Shown one piece after another: positions 47,108 to 61,826 of a DNA stretch of 64,000 bases (position 1 is its first letter; each line of letters begins with the position of its first letter). Both the position numbers and the translations under genes were made by a program. A model generated the notes under the pieces. That model was given only the letters and a program-made list of their open reading frames with translations, searched no databases and was not told the origin of the DNA. Origin of the DNA: Irpex lacteus (Eukaryota > Basidiomycota > Agaricomycetes > Polyporales > Irpicaceae); assembly GCA_001986395.2 (NCBI GenBank), contig MQVO02000004.1, positions 310,001-374,000 on the forward strand, in the 5' to 3' direction.

Positions 47108-47796
47108 TACTGCCTTATCGGAACCTGGGAAATAAGCGGGGCGTGAATTGAGAGAACAAAGCTTAACGTGAGTGGCAGCGGTGACAATGTGGCCACAAGG
47201 GGGAGTCACGTGGTTTAATGATTCTCGGTGGCCGTCTTCGGCAGCTTGGAAGAGTTCCTCGTCGTCGGGACAACTCGACTCGGTCTCTTGATGTTCGACC
47301 ACCATCTTCTATTTCGTTCGCATGGCGAAATCTCACTCGCTTCCGCTGGACGATGAGCATGTTGCGTGAAATATTGATACGTCTCTGGGCGCACGAAATA
47401 TCGGGAGTCTCGTGTATACGCTCGACAATAATGAGCGGTATACAGGTCACAAGTACTCATAGTCCTTCCCCGCTGACAGTGCGAAAAGCCTCCACGGTCA
47501 TGCAATGAATGGTAACAACGGGAGACGGAAGATATCCGGACGTTGCACTCAATTTGACGGCAGACGGCCACGGCGTTGGTAACGGCTTGGCATCGCCCTG
47601 TTCGTGGGGGAGTTTGCTCGGTAAGTTAGAATTCCTCTCACTGGCACTCGACGCCGTCCTCGGAGATTGATGCAGCCTCACATGTACTTAGCGACCATAT
47701 GGAATTGACAAGCGTTCCTGGCCTATATGAGCCGGGCAGAGACAGCTGGCTAACGATCTTGCTCTTTGACCGCCATCCTCTACCACCTTGACTCGG
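47108..47796. other. Divergent promoter region, TAF7 / GH47 mannosidase
   Basis: No gene is supported in the 690 bp apart from the in-frame upstream extension of TAF7 to 47305. An E-box-like CACGTG lies at about 47206-47211. Confidence 0.5.
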
Positions 47797-50027
<2,231 letters not shown>

Positions 50028-50936
50028 ATTCGGGTTTCAAGTTGGAGGGTTTATTGGGTGTTGACTCTGGCACATGTGTATTATAGTTCTCTTCAGCGAC
50101 GCTATCTCATTTGAACCCCTGGATACATTGTAAGAGCTCCGATAAGCCGTTCCGAATGCGGACACTGAAATCTGTTCACCTTGTTCTTACCACGCAGGGC
50201 TCGCGGAGAAGAATTTAAGAAAAGTTCAGATGAAACGCCCCCAGAAACGGTATGTCGCCCAAGCGAATGGAAGTCACCGCGGGAGGATGACAGGCCTTGA
50301 CAGTTTCCGTTTTGGGACAAAAGTAAACACGCCCACAACGCCAAACAACGTGCCACTACTGCACGGTTTGTGGTATCGTCGGGCATGAGGCGCGTTGATC
50401 AGTGCCTTATGCCGGTATCCTTCTGGCGACATTGCAACCGCAAGTGGAAGCTTTGTATCCTTGGTTCTTCCATGTGAGAAACAGCACGCCTCTGACGCAA
50501 AACCTTGAGCCACCGATTGGCAGGACTACAAGCAAAGTAAGTCATAGTGCCACTGGAAGAGGTACACGTACTTAATCCTCTCGCGAATAGGAACCAGCTG
50601 GAGGTGCCACTCATTGAGTGGCACCCCACATCGCTCACTCACACGCCGGTGACAGGAGCTTCGGATTCTGGGGATTGGCCCGAAGGACCTGCGCATCACT
50701 TGACATCAGTGCCACTCCGTAAGAGAACATCCTTGTACTCAGAGCAGCTGCGTCTCTCTGCCACTTTGCCAACGCCAGGCACTCCCGACCACAATAACTC
50801 CAACAACATGGCATCATTTCCGGGCTTTGCCCTGTCATAAAGAGCGTCCCGTGCGATCGCCAGGCATACATAGACTTTCCCCGTTCCCTTTCCCTTCTTC
50901 TCTGTCTCCTGGCGAGCTGGTGCCCGGTCCACCCTC
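50028..50936. other. Intergenic stretch with a small inverted repeat
   Basis: This is the 3' flank of the mannosidase and the promoter of the first FAS1 gene. The only structure noticed is the inverted repeat at 50603-50625. CT-rich sequence at 50880-50915 just precedes the FAS1 ATG, a common basidiomycete promoter feature. Confidence 0.5.
50603..50625. repeat. 23-bp near-perfect palindrome
   Basis: Arms GGTGCCACTCA and TGAGTGGCACC flank a single T. It lies about 310 bp upstream of the first FAS1 gene. It could be a dimeric transcription-factor site; no factor is proposed. Confidence 0.85.
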
Positions 50937-52902
50937 ATGTCGCTCTTTCTGGCCAGCTATGTCGCGGTGCTGGCGTTTTGCGTGGCATGGGTTGACCTCG
51001 TTTCTGCGCAGAACGTCAACGTGACGTTCGTGAACGACTTTTTGAGCTACTTGGACTCGATGAGCTTGACGAACTTCACGGAACTTGTCGCGCAGGTCAC
51101 CAACGACGGACAAACTGCTTTTGCATCTACACTTTCGGACCCTTCTTCTATCAAGACTTTGTTTGTACCCAATAACGACGCTTGTGAGTCCATTATGCTC
51201 AAGTGCCACTCACGCATCTGTGCAAATTAACTGACATGCAATTTCGGTATCCAGTCTTGGACTTTGCGACAAACGACACCCAATTCTCCTCCTCTGTTCT
51301 CTTGTATCATTTGGCGAAAGGAAACTGGACTTTGGACCAACTCAACGGACCCGACAACCCCATTCCGACATTTCTACGCGGGAGGGGTGTGGTGTTCTTG
51401 GAGTCCAACTCTCCTCAAGTGATCATAGCGGGTGCCACAGCGAGCGGTTTCGAGATTCTCAACCAGCTTTCATCCACCTTCGTGGTTGAGACTTTGCAAT
51501 ACGAACACTTAACCGTGCAAGTTCTAAACTCGGTTATCCAGATTCCCGACCTCTTCAACAATACGCTCAGCCATTCTCACTTCGACGAGTTTGCTAAGCT
51601 TCGCTCCACTGCTGGGAACAGTTCAGATCTTGATACCACACCTGGGATGACCGTCTTTGTGCCTCAGGATCTAGCGTTCTTGAACGCCCAGGACCAAATC
51701 GCGAAACAAGCCCCTGCGGCCCTCTTCGATAACCATGTCAGTAGGGTCCTACTTCAAATTGGTCTATAAAAATCCCTGATTTCCGTCTTATATAGGTCAT
51801 AGCGGGGCAGACGATTTGGTATCCAGAGCTAGGGTCCGCGCAATATACGTCACAGTCTGGACTACATTACGCCTTTACGCAAGATCCCCTCACTCAGAAG
51901 TATACGGTGACCTTAAACGGTGTCACTGCAAACATCGTCGCAACCGACGTTCTGATGGCGAATGGTGTAATGCACGTACTGGATGGCGTTCTATACAATA
52001 CTACGATCCCAGCACCCGCTTCGGCGCCTCCGCACCCGCAGACCTCACAGTCCGAGTCTCTGCCACTTGCCGGTGCCTCACCAACAACAACCGCGAACGC
52101 CGCATTCAGGTGAGTTTAATCATTTTTGGATCAAAACATCTATTGACTGGATGGTTCCAGTACACCTGCACCATCAACAGGGACCCATTTGAGTCTAGGG
52201 CCCATCTTGGGTATCGCGGTGGTCGGCGCATCTCTTCTCTTTTGCTCCATCGTCGGATTCTTGGTATGGCGCGCCAAACAACGCGCCAAATTGGGATGGC
52301 ATATTCACCGGCAGCGGCGCCCCTCTGGATTTGATCTGACTTTGGGAGACAGAGAGGCACAGAGCTTCGCTCCCTTTGCGCATGAACGAACGAGCAGTGG
52401 GATCAAGGATTGGAACGATTCAGACTCGTTTCTCCCGCAGTACTCTCGGCCAGTCATCAATACATCCTCATTTGGATCTCGTGGTATGTGTAATTAATGT
52501 CATGTCCGGACAGCATGCTGAATAAAATCCTCTAGCTGAGTCGTTTGAAATGCAAGAGAAACCACCCATCTCGCCTCCGGATGCCGTGGTAGTTCGGACA
52601 GATGGGGATCTCCACCACGATAGTATGTTCACCGTGTTAAACATGCATTTTACCCTTTACTAACCATACTACACACAGTATCGCAACAGGCCAATCCCAC
52701 AAAGATTAAGAGGAAAGCAGTACCCGTGACCAGTTTGAACCCAACCGTGCTGCAGGCATTGGTGGACACCTTCCCTCAGCCTACCTCGAGTTCTCCCCCT
52801 CTGAGAGCTCATGGTAGTGCCGATGAGCGACAACGACCACCTACCTACTACTCTGTGGCACGTTCGGCGCGCTCCGTTTTCAGATACAAAGGTGCTTCCT
52901 GA
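50937..52902 (+). CDS. Single-pass FAS1 (fasciclin) membrane protein with PPxY tail, copy 1
   Basis: Six exons (50937-51183, 51255-51736, 51796-52109, 52161-52483, 52536-52622, 52679-52902) close to 558 aa. The protein has a signal peptide (LASYVAVLAFCVAWVDLVSA). Two FAS1-like repeats follow: one with KTLFVPNNDAF, and one with MTVFVPQDLAF, VTLNGVTANIVATDVLMANG and VMHVLDGVLYN, the FAS1 H2-type motif. Several N-glycosylation sequons are present. A Ser/Pro stalk leads to one membrane helix (LGPILGIAVVGASLLFCSIV) and a basic stop-transfer (WRAKQRAK). The cytosolic tail is about 210 residues and contains PPTYYSV, a PPxY motif. FAS1 proteins act in adhesion and cell-surface contacts. Copies 2 and 3 downstream share the layout. 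Confidence 0.88.
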
Positions 52903-53430
52903 GCCTGAGGAACATAAACCTCGCCCAGTGAGAGCATCTTCGCCTTCTTTATTTCTTGTTCTACTCCTTTTTCATACCCACATTCATTCATTCGTACAAG
53001 CATCCGAACCATGTAGCCTAGTCACTGTCATTCGTAGTTTCACCCTTTCAAGTTCCCCTCTGTAACCTGGATTTCCGACTGTATTAGTGTTTTCAAGTTG
53101 TAGGACTGCCCACTCGTCAATACCATGTTTCGAGACGATCCTTGTCTATGCGCGTACGCGCGCGGGTAAAGAAAGTAGTCCTCAGGTTGTTAGTACGAAC
53201 GAATCTCGAAAGATGTCATTGAAGTTGAGCTCGTCTGGCCCATGCCATATCCCGGGAACATGGCGCCGCCGTTCCCCGCTCTCCCGGGAAGTCGGGCGCA
53301 CACGTGCTGACTGCTTTCTTCCTGCTACGGCCACTTCAGAGTCGTATTCCACTGCCGCATCGTTGCATTCAACCCGGGCAGCCAGCTCTATTGACGTATT
53401 CTTAGCGATTCAACAAGAATATAAAGGAAA
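52903..53430. other. Intergenic stretch, nothing recognised
   Basis: This is the FAS1 copy 1 3' flank and the promoter of the metaxin-like gene. Several CACGTG/CCCGGG-type sites occur at 53250-53310. No gene is supported. Confidence 0.5.
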
Positions 53431-54952
53431 ATGACCACCAATCTTGAAAAACCTCGCCCCATCTTGCACATATGGCCGAAAACAGGCTCGTTTGAGCTGT
53501 CTCTGGATCCTGCAAGTGTCGCTTCCCTGCTGTACCTGCAGAACCACATACCTGGACAATTCGAAGTAGAGTATTGCGCTAACCCTGACTTGTCTCCGAG
53601 TGGTGAGTCGGTGCCCCATGCTTTTTGCTCTGTTGCCTGCTCACGAGCTACGGGTTTCGGTATCACAATAACCAGGACAGCTACCATACCTTACACATGG
53701 CCTACACTCTGTGACAGGCTACCATGCTATCGTCAAATACCTCTCTACAAACTTCCATGTTGACCCTACTGCATCACTCGACCCGGTACAAAAAGCTCAA
53801 CTCGCCGCACGCCTCGCACACGTCGAGTCTTCGTTGGGTGATCTAACGGTAAATACACCTTTCAGGATACCACCGTCGACTAGCTGATGAATATTCAAGT
53901 CTACAGTCTCATGTCCTCTACTCTTTGACTGCCAATTGGGTGGGTAGCACCCGACCTGCGCTAGTCTCCATTCTCCCGGTACCTCAGAAGTATTACTTGC
54001 CGGATCGTATTCGGTTATCGCATCAGCCGAGGCTGGAGGCTGCGGAACTTTGGAATGTTTCGGCGATTGAGCAGGAGGAGAAGGCCGAGAAGGAGAGGTT
54101 CTCGTTCCGTAGGCCTACGAAGAAGAATAGGAAGGCCGAGGAGAAGGCAAGGTTCAAGGAGACGTTGGAGAGAAATAAGGTGTGTGCTACAACCAATAAA
54201 GATATGGAAATGACCTCACAATTTTGATACGTAGGTCCTTGATAAGGCACGAAATGTGCTGAGTATTTACTCGAAATTACTTGGGAGCTCCAAGTTCTTC
54301 TATGATGCCGACACGTACGCCCTGTAAATTTCTCTTTGTCTCTATATATTCTCAAAAAGCCTGTAGGCCCACCACCCTCGATGTGTTTCTTGCCGCGCAT
54401 ATTTACCTACTGAGACAGGACCAGCCGGACAACCTAATCAAAGACTTGCTATCGCAAGAATATGGAAACCTTATCGTGCACGCGGACACCGTCTACCAGA
54501 AAGCGTTCCCTGAACCGTCTTCATTCCCCGCCATTGTGTCGCCTCAAGCAAGTTTCACGCTAAGATCGTTGTTCCCACCATCCGCGCCCAAGCACACAAC
54601 TGGACCCAAATCAGCGGCCGTGCAAGAACAGGAGCGCAAGTTCGCGGTCGTCCGCGGCTTGTTCTACAGCGGTGCATTCCTAGTAGCTGGCGCGTACATT
54701 TATAATCAGCGAAATGCTTTCGTTGACCTTTATCATCGGCTGCAGTTGGTGGCGGCCTTGGTTGCCGCGCAGTATGGTTCGGGAGAAGATGACGACGAAG
54801 ACGATGAAGGAGAGGAAGAGGAGGAAGAGGAGGCAGTGGAAGAGGTTGAGGAAGATGCGAATGAAGAAAGTGAAGGCGAAGAGCACGGTGAGGAGCGTAC
54901 AGTAGAACATGCGGAGAAGGATGAAGATGAGGGCGAAGGAAACAGCACATAA
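53431..54952 (+). CDS. SAM37/metaxin-like mitochondrial outer-membrane import protein, 427 aa
   Basis: Five exons (53431-53602, 53676-53848, 53907-54179, 54235-54314, 54367-54952) close to 428 codons. The N-terminal thioredoxin-like part (LHIWPKTGSFELSLDPASVA, then QLPYLTHGLHSVTGYHAIVK) matches the Tom37/metaxin domain, and a GST-C-like helical part holds TPTTLDVFLAAHIYLLRQD. A C-terminal hydrophobic segment (GLFYSGAFLVAGAYIY) is the likely membrane anchor. The protein ends in about 55 residues that are nearly all Glu/Asp. SAM37 belongs to the complex that inserts beta-barrel proteins into the outer membrane. The distinction between SAM37 and SAM35 was made on overall layout and could be wrong. 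Confidence 0.8.
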
Positions 54953-55229
54953 GGACGAGCGCTAGCGCTGGGACATATTCTTCAACACGTACTTGAAGTT
55001 GTGTGTTGTATTGGCCCATGGAGTGAGGCATGTGTAACATGTAATAAGTCAAGGTGTTCAACAGGTACAGTACTTTTTGACTGGAGACTTGAGTGCTGGT
55101 AAGGAGACTGTGGGAATCCCACGTGGCAAATGACGCTACTCTCGCGATCCGCGAACCGAATTCCTGGCTCGCATTGATCCTGCTTGCTCTATCTCGTCTT
55201 TACCACAACCATCTCATATTCTACTTGCC

Positions 55230-56528
55230 ATGGCTCCTGTACGACTAAGACATCCCAAAGGCGTCACCACCATCCAAATCGACTTGGATCACGCGAAAGT
55301 GTCTGATCTACAACAAGAGATCTTCGCAGTCACAGAGATACCCGCATCTCTTCAAGAACGTAAGATCGACAACAACCGTGCGCAGTCCGGCAGTTGACGA
55401 GCTTTATCTTGGCCAGTCAAGGCTGGATATCCGCCACATGGCTTGACTCTCGTCCCAGAACTTCCAATCGAGAGTCTTGGACTGAAGCAAGGGGAACAGC
55501 TGATCGTTACGCAGAAGGCGGAAAGCTCGCATGTGCCTCGTCCCGCTGCCACATCCGAGGCACGGTCGGCTGCTAGTCCTGCTGGGCCTATGACTGGTTT
55601 GACCGCATCACAAGTACGCGACTCTGTCTCCCCTTCGCCTGGCCCCAGTGGTCCAGGCTATGTACCGACGGAAGGAGGGTATTTAGTCCATCGAGTACGT
55701 ATGCAGCCTCATTGTGACTTCACAGATTTCTAATGACCTTGCAATGAATAGATTGTACCAGATGACAATTCGTGTCTGTTCTCTTCTGTAGCCGTTGTTT
55801 TCGAACAGAATATTAGCAAAGCATCTGAAGTCAGAAAAAGTGAGTTGAACTCGTCTTTCATAGCGCTCTGTCGTGATTAACGTTTTTGACAGTTGTCGCG
55901 GAGGAAATTCGTAAGGATCCCGAGACCTGGTCCGATGTCATACTAGGGTCTGTCCAAGTCTCGCCAGCTTCATAAAGCAATACCTCACTCACAAATACAT
56001 TCAGGCGTCCGCGAGACGAGTACATCTCCTACATCCTAAAACCAACATCTTGGGGAGGAGCCATCGAACTCTCAATCCTCGCCAAACACTACTCCACCGA
56101 AATTGCCTCCGTCGACGTCGAGACCGGACGAATAGACAAGTTCTCTCCTCCTCCCGAAACCGACAGCGGGAACCGCACTATACTCATCTACTCTGGAATA
56201 CACTACGACGCTGCAACTATTGCGCCTATCCTCGACGCTCCCGATGACTTCCATCAGACCGTTATACCGCGTGTGAAAGATGGGGACGATGATCCGGCGT
56301 TGGTGTCGGCGAAGAAGCTGGCGGATAAGTTGAGGGCGAAGAGGGCGTATACGAATACGTCGACGTTTGACTTGCGCTGTCAGGTATGTAATTCGTTATG
56401 GGGTGATGTGGTGGCGATGATGGCTTACGGTGTGTGGTGTTTAGATATGTCAGAAGGGCTTGAAAGGAGAGAAAGAGGCACGCGCGCATGCGAGCGAAAC
56501 TGGGCACGTCCAGTTTGGAGAGTACTGA
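55230..56528 (+). CDS. OTU1: Ubiquitin thioesterase OTU1 (YOD1)
   Basis: Exons start at ATG 55230 and end at TGA 56528. The order is a UBX-like N-terminal fold (MAPVRLRHPKGVTTIQIDLD; GLTLVPELPIESLGLKQGEQ), a Ser/Pro linker, an OTU domain and a C2H2 zinc finger. The OTU catalytic Cys is in IVPDDNSCLFSSVAVVFEQN, WGGAIELSILAKHYSTEI is the middle landmark and the catalytic His is in ILIYSGIHYDA. The finger is CQICQKGLKGEKEARAHASE followed by TGH. OTU1 works with Cdc48/p97, cutting ubiquitin chains on ER and other substrates, and the UBX-like part binds Cdc48. All expected catalytic residues are visible. Length (~330 aa) is normal for fungi. Confidence 0.95.
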
Positions 56529-57285
56529 TATACGGATCTACGTTGAAAACAAACATACGACCATGACAAGCAACTACATTTCTAAGAACAAAGTGTGATG
56601 TGATTGACATACAAGCTCCCTAGCAGTGATGCACATGCTACCTTATAACACAGCGGTAAGTTTAGTCTCAGGCTGCTCCTGGGAGATCTCAGCTGATTGC
56701 TCTATCCGTTTCATAGTTTATGTGACCTCAGAGGGTAGTTCTCAGCGCTCTAATACTACTGAGGATTGTATTCAACATTGGCCTGTTTTGATCTTAAGCA
56801 GGACTATTCAGTTGAACCGCATGGTGCAATCCTAGGAACACGGCGCGGCCTCTGCTCCTGTCCGTCAACTGTTCACCTGGTCCATCTGTGCTCAGCTTTC
56901 CCAATGATACTGCGTCGCTCTGGTATTTCAAGAGGGCCTGAACTGCTGTTGATGATCCTATTAGTCGCAATGCTACCTAATACTTGTGGGCGGACGCGCT
57001 AGCGTTGCTCACTGTCTATGGCAGATCTACGAGTTCTGGGGGTATTTCTAGGAAATTTGGTCTGATAGGCTATTAAACTTGGATTAGGGCGGTACTGCTT
57101 GCGAAAGACAGTATCAAGTAACCAGTGTTCGTCATCTCTCAATCATGATGTGCAGTTTTGCGTGCGCTGATCTACTGTCCGCTCATTCCAGGATACCCGA
57201 GTAGGATGGACGCGAAGTCAACCTCTTATCGTATTCGTCAAGGCTCTCCACTTCCCTCACGCTACTTTCAAGCCTGGGGTGCACG
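56529..57285. other. Intergenic stretch, nothing recognised
   Basis: No gene is supported between OTU1 and FAS1 copy 2. I looked here for an upstream exon that could give copy 2 a signal peptide and found no in-frame ATG after the TAG at about 57203. Confidence 0.5.
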
Positions 57286-59091
57286 ATGGCTTCACTTCAG
57301 ACAATCGCTGCCTTCTTACAAACGCAAGGCTATCACAATTTCTCCCAAATCGCCCTTTCGATTACTAATCCTCAGTTTCAAAGTCTCTTCGATGGTAGGA
57401 ATTTGACCCTTTTCGTTCCTAATGACGATGCTTGTGAGTTTGTGTCCATTCTTACTTTTCCGAATGCTACTAACCCGTTGTGCAGTTACTTCAATAAATG
57501 ACAACACGCGTAAATATGCTGTTGATGTCACCGATGCAAACGCTATGGAGAGCGTCCTTCGATACCATATCATCCCGGGCTCCCACGACCTGTTTGCCAT
57601 ACCTCCAAGCAATAAACACAATCTATTGTCTACCGCTCTCGCGGCCAATTTGGACAAGGACCAGACACAGCGACTTGTAATTCAACGCACCCTTCCGCCA
57701 GGAAATCCAACAGACCAGCAGATACCCGTCATCGAAATCCTGGACCAAGTACTCGAGACGAAGGTTACTGGATCCTTGTCTCTCAATGGTACCAACATAA
57801 ACATCATAAACACTGTACTTGGATACCCCTCAACGTACACCTGGGAGGCAAATAACACGGGGCTTGTGCAAGAGTGGAATGCATTCACGAAATTGGCCAA
57901 AGTAGTTGACGTGGAGAGCTCCGTGGGGTACACGATTTTCGCTCCTGCTGACAAGACGTGGGACGCGTTGACGTTTGTCAACGAGATCCCACCCAGCGAG
58001 GTGGATGATGTGTATAACAACCATGTACGTCTCGCTGAGCTCGCTCTCATTCGAACTTGGTGTCGCTAAGCGTTAGTTCTGTAGGTGATACCGGGTGTCA
58101 CCGTATGGTCTCCCAACTTTACTACGGGCGTGTACACCTCTGGCTCTGGATTTACCTATGTCTTTAACGTGTCGTCGAACGGTCAAATGACTGTGAGCCT
58201 GAATGGGACGGCGGCCAATATCACCAGATCGGATATCCTGACACAAAATGGTGTCATACATTTGTTGGACGGCCCCCTTTGGAAAAGCTCTGCCAATGCT
58301 GGTTCTGGGCTACTTGATCCAAGCCCCTCTGCGTCGTACGTCTTTCCATATGCATATTTTTCTGCCCGTCGATGTCTGATGCCTTTTCGCAGGGGAGGGA
58401 CACCATCTACGTCTAGCGTGAATGACGCGTGGGTATACTTTACTTTGTCAATATAGTATCTCATCTGATGCGCTCCTTCCAGTGGAAATGGGGGCAAAGG
58501 CAGTATATCTACCGGTACAGTGGCTGGTATCGTTGTGGCCGCTGTCGTTGCCCTGTGCTCAGCCATTATTGTCCTATTCGGCTTGTACAAACGTCGTCAA
58601 AGGCATATCAAGGTGCTCGTACATCAAGAAGAGAACCTGTACATCGATGAGCCCGACCTTCCCACTGCTGCCCTGAGGACGACACCGTTCACTTCCAGTC
58701 ACGATCTCACGGAACCTCAGCGTGCCGAAAGTGCTGGTGCGTGTTGATGTATTGCTGTTGAGATTTTGCCACTCATGACAGCTGTGGCGTGTAGCAAGCA
58801 TGGCATCCCAAGCAACGCCTTCTGGTCCGTCGGAGAAGTCTAAAGCTCAGCCAAGTTACGCAAATCGGGCTTACCATTCGGGTGCGCTATCTTTTCTCCA
58901 TGTTTGTAACGATGACCAATTCTAACTCAGTCTCTGCAGCATCATCAAACCCTGCAGCAATGCCGGAGTTCCCACAGATGCCCCAGGAGGTCATGGAACG
59001 TTTGTTGCAGAGTATATCGATACGGATTGATAGTGCTGAAGCACCTTCGGAGACGGACGAGGCCCCTCCTGAGTATTACCCCACGAGATGA
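57286..59091 (+). CDS. Single-pass FAS1 membrane protein with PPxY tail, copy 2
   Basis: Seven exons (57286-57433, 57486-58024, 58085-58335, 58393-58428, 58483-58736, 58795-58881, 58940-59091) close to 488 aa. FAS1 landmarks: LTLFVPNDDAF, AMESVLRYHIIPG, VGYTIFAPADKTWDALTF, and TVSLNGTAANITRSDILTQN with GVIHLLDGPLW. Many sequons (NFS, NLT, NGT, NFT, NVS, NIT) mark the domain as lumenal. The membrane helix is TVAGIVVAAVVALCSAIIVL, followed by KRRQRH. The tail has LPTAALRTTPFT and ends EAPPEYYPTR, a PPxY motif. The apparent start MASLQTIAAFLQTQG is the first residue of the FAS1 fold, so no signal peptide is seen; an upstream exon may be missed. It is closely related to copy 3, with matching introns. 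Confidence 0.88.
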
Positions 59092-60032
59092 GTGCGTTGA
59101 ATGCATGCTTCTGCTGGACTGGAATGCCCCTCACGCATACGAGTCGTAAACACAGTCCGTTTCATATCATTGTGCTCGATGAATTGATTCATGGCTGTGT
59201 CAACTTACTGATAGTCACTCAAAGCAAGCCGGACTTGATTGCGAGACTAGGTGGCGTGCTATTCGCCCAGCATGGCACATAGTGGCAGATCTTCACGTGT
59301 TTGGTGAAAGTGGGGCTGTGGGCTTTGCTGGCCATTCCCATCTTTGGTGCCGGTAGTACCTGTACCTGTGATTGCGCGCTCACTGGCATAAGTTACTGGT
59401 CTCAGCTGATCATCGTTTCATAGGTATAATCTCCACCAGCCTATAATTCAATGCTATCGCCATGATTCCAACTGGATCAATTTCCGCATCCTTCCAAGTA
59501 AGTGCTGGCCGTTACACGGTGAACACGCGGCTCGGGCGCTCCCATTACCTGGAGTATGGCCCGAGCTAACGCCACATTGGTATCGATCGATCCATATTCC
59601 GGGTTCCTATACGCCATGATTGTAAGTCAAGTTCTCGTGCTATGAACAACACGCTGCTGATTCTTCCCATTCGTAGGACATGCTGTCCAAGCAGCTGTCT
59701 TCGAGCACTGACTGAACTGTTCTCTGCAAGAGCATGCTCTCAATTGACAGCCTTCGCTGGGCCGATTCTCGCGGATATGAATCAGATAAGCCGCGGACAC
59801 ATTTCTCTCTGCCTTACTTGGTCGACGCCCGTCTCAAGCTGGATAGAGTATGCCCGGGGCCAGTCCGCTTTCATTGCAGCGTATCACACTGGCATGTGGG
59901 CTGAGCTGGTCGTGTCTCACGACTCACCATGAGCCTTTTCCGTGAGGTGTGGATCTGGCCCATCATTGCCTACCCTACGTCTGCATTAGCCTATCCCTTT
60001 CGCTCAGACCTACACACTACCTCTCACGAAAT
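59092..60032. other. Intergenic stretch, nothing recognised
   Basis: This lies between FAS1 copies 2 and 3. The ORF at 59642-59932 has no family features and is not called. No signal-peptide exon for copy 3 could be found. Confidence 0.5.
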
Positions 60033-61826
60033 ATGGCTTCACTCCAAGCACTCGCTTCATTTTTGCAGCAACAAGGCCCATACAGCAACTTTTCTCAGAT
60101 CGCACTCTCCATCACACAACCTACGTTCCAAAGCTATTTTGACGGTCGGGATTTAACGCTTCTTGTCCCAAGCGACGACGCCTGTGAGTCTTTCTACTGT
60201 TCTCTTCTAAAACTAGAGCTTACGCAGGAACAAGTTTCTACGGGAGCCTCCAATACGCGCGGATATGGATTCAACACAAGCGACGCCACATTGATGTTAG
60301 ACGTCCTCACATACCATATTATTCCAGGTCAACATCCCTTAGAGTTCAATCTCCCTCAGGATGACCATGTCCTACTTCCTACGGCCCATTCAGCAGATTT
60401 AGACAAAAATCAGCCTCAGCCACTCGTTTTTCAGATGGGACCAGCGATCCTGAACCAAAGAGTTGTACCAAAGGTCATCAACAAATGGGCTGTCAATAAC
60501 ACCCTGATTTATGCTCTCGACACGGTCCTAGGGTATCCGGCCACATATTCCTGGGAAGCCAACAATACAGGGCTTATGGAGGAGTGGAAGTCGTTCGAGG
60601 TTGTTGCAGGTGGAATTGAGATAGATGACTACGACGGTAGCACAGTATTCGCCCCAGCTGATAAGACGTGGAATGTCCCGAAGTTAGCGAACCAGATTCC
60701 AGTCGGTGAACTGAAAGATGTCTATAATAACCACGTGAGTTCCAGTTCTCTTGCTGGTAAGCGCATTAACTTGAATGTCTCGATAGGTCATTCCTGGAGT
60801 TACATTGTGGTCACCGAACTTCACGACTGGATCGTACACTTCAGCATCTGGGTTCAATTACACCTTTAACAAGACTCCAAGCGGTCAATTTACCGTAACA
60901 CTCAACGGTACCACGGTGAACATTACTCGTTCAGACATTCTTACTTGGAATGGAGTGATTCATCTCTTAGACGGCCCTCTGTGGACGAGCCAGAACACTT
61001 CATATATCAGTTCTTCCGATAGCAGCTCTTCTACTTCGTGAGTTATCCCGTGCATAGTGCCTGTATATTGGAGCTTATTACGACTTATATAGAGTGACGG
61101 CAACTTCCACAAGTAGCCCCAGCAATCAGCCTACAGCGTGAGTAAGGTGCATGTGTACGCATGTGGAATCATCCCTCATCTCCGTACCAGTATCTTAGAG
61201 GCAGCGAGAACCGGTCTGTCTCAAGGTACTGTAGCGGGCATCGCCGTTGCGGCCATCGTAGCTGTGCTTTCGGCCTTGATAGTCGTTTATGGATTATGGA
61301 AACGCCGTCAAAGACATATTAAGGTGTTTGAACACAAGGATGGGAGCATCGACGGACCAGATCTTCCAACTGCTGCTCTACGCACATCACCTTTCACTTC
61401 TAGGCCTGATCTCTCAGAAGTCATTCACAATCCTGATAATGGTGAGCAAATAACTTAGCACTTCCGTTGATACAACTTGCATACAAGCGTACGTCTCATT
61501 ATTCACCCTTTTCGGCAGATGTCACAGCGCGATCTATGTCGCCTGCGACCCTAGAGAAACGTAGTACTCAGTCTAGTTCGATGGCCTCCACCAGTAATAC
61601 ATTTCTTTCAGGTGAGCTAATGTGTCTTTGTTGAGGTTATGGTTGCTAACTTCCTACACTGGCTCGGCCAGCATCGGCTAGCCCAGTTCAAAACGCGGAT
61701 TTCCCTCCGATAACAGAAGAAGTCATGGAGCGTCTGTTACAAACCATACCAATACGTATCGACAGTGTGGCGGGGCCTGAAGAGACGAGCGGCGAAGCAC
61801 CTCCCGAGTACTCTACGGCGAGATAG
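60033..61826 (+). CDS. Single-pass FAS1 membrane protein with PPxY tail, copy 3
   Basis: Seven exons (60033-60183, 60235-60734, 60787-61037, 61093-61137, 61209-61441, 61519-61611, 61672-61826) close to 475 aa. It parallels copy 2 throughout: SQIALSITQPTFQSYFDGRD, LTLLVPSDDAF, YHIIPG, STVFAPADKTWN, TVTLNGTTVNITRSDILTWN and GVIHLLDGPLW, then helix TVAGIAVAAIVAVLSALIVV and KRRQRHIKV. The tail carries LPTAALRTSPFT and, at the end, EEVMERLLQTIPIRIDS and APPEYSTAR. Two introns need unusual acceptors (AAG before FSTGAS and GAG before TGLSQG) to keep the frame and match copy 2. As in copy 2, no signal peptide precedes MASLQALASF. Confidence 0.87.
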
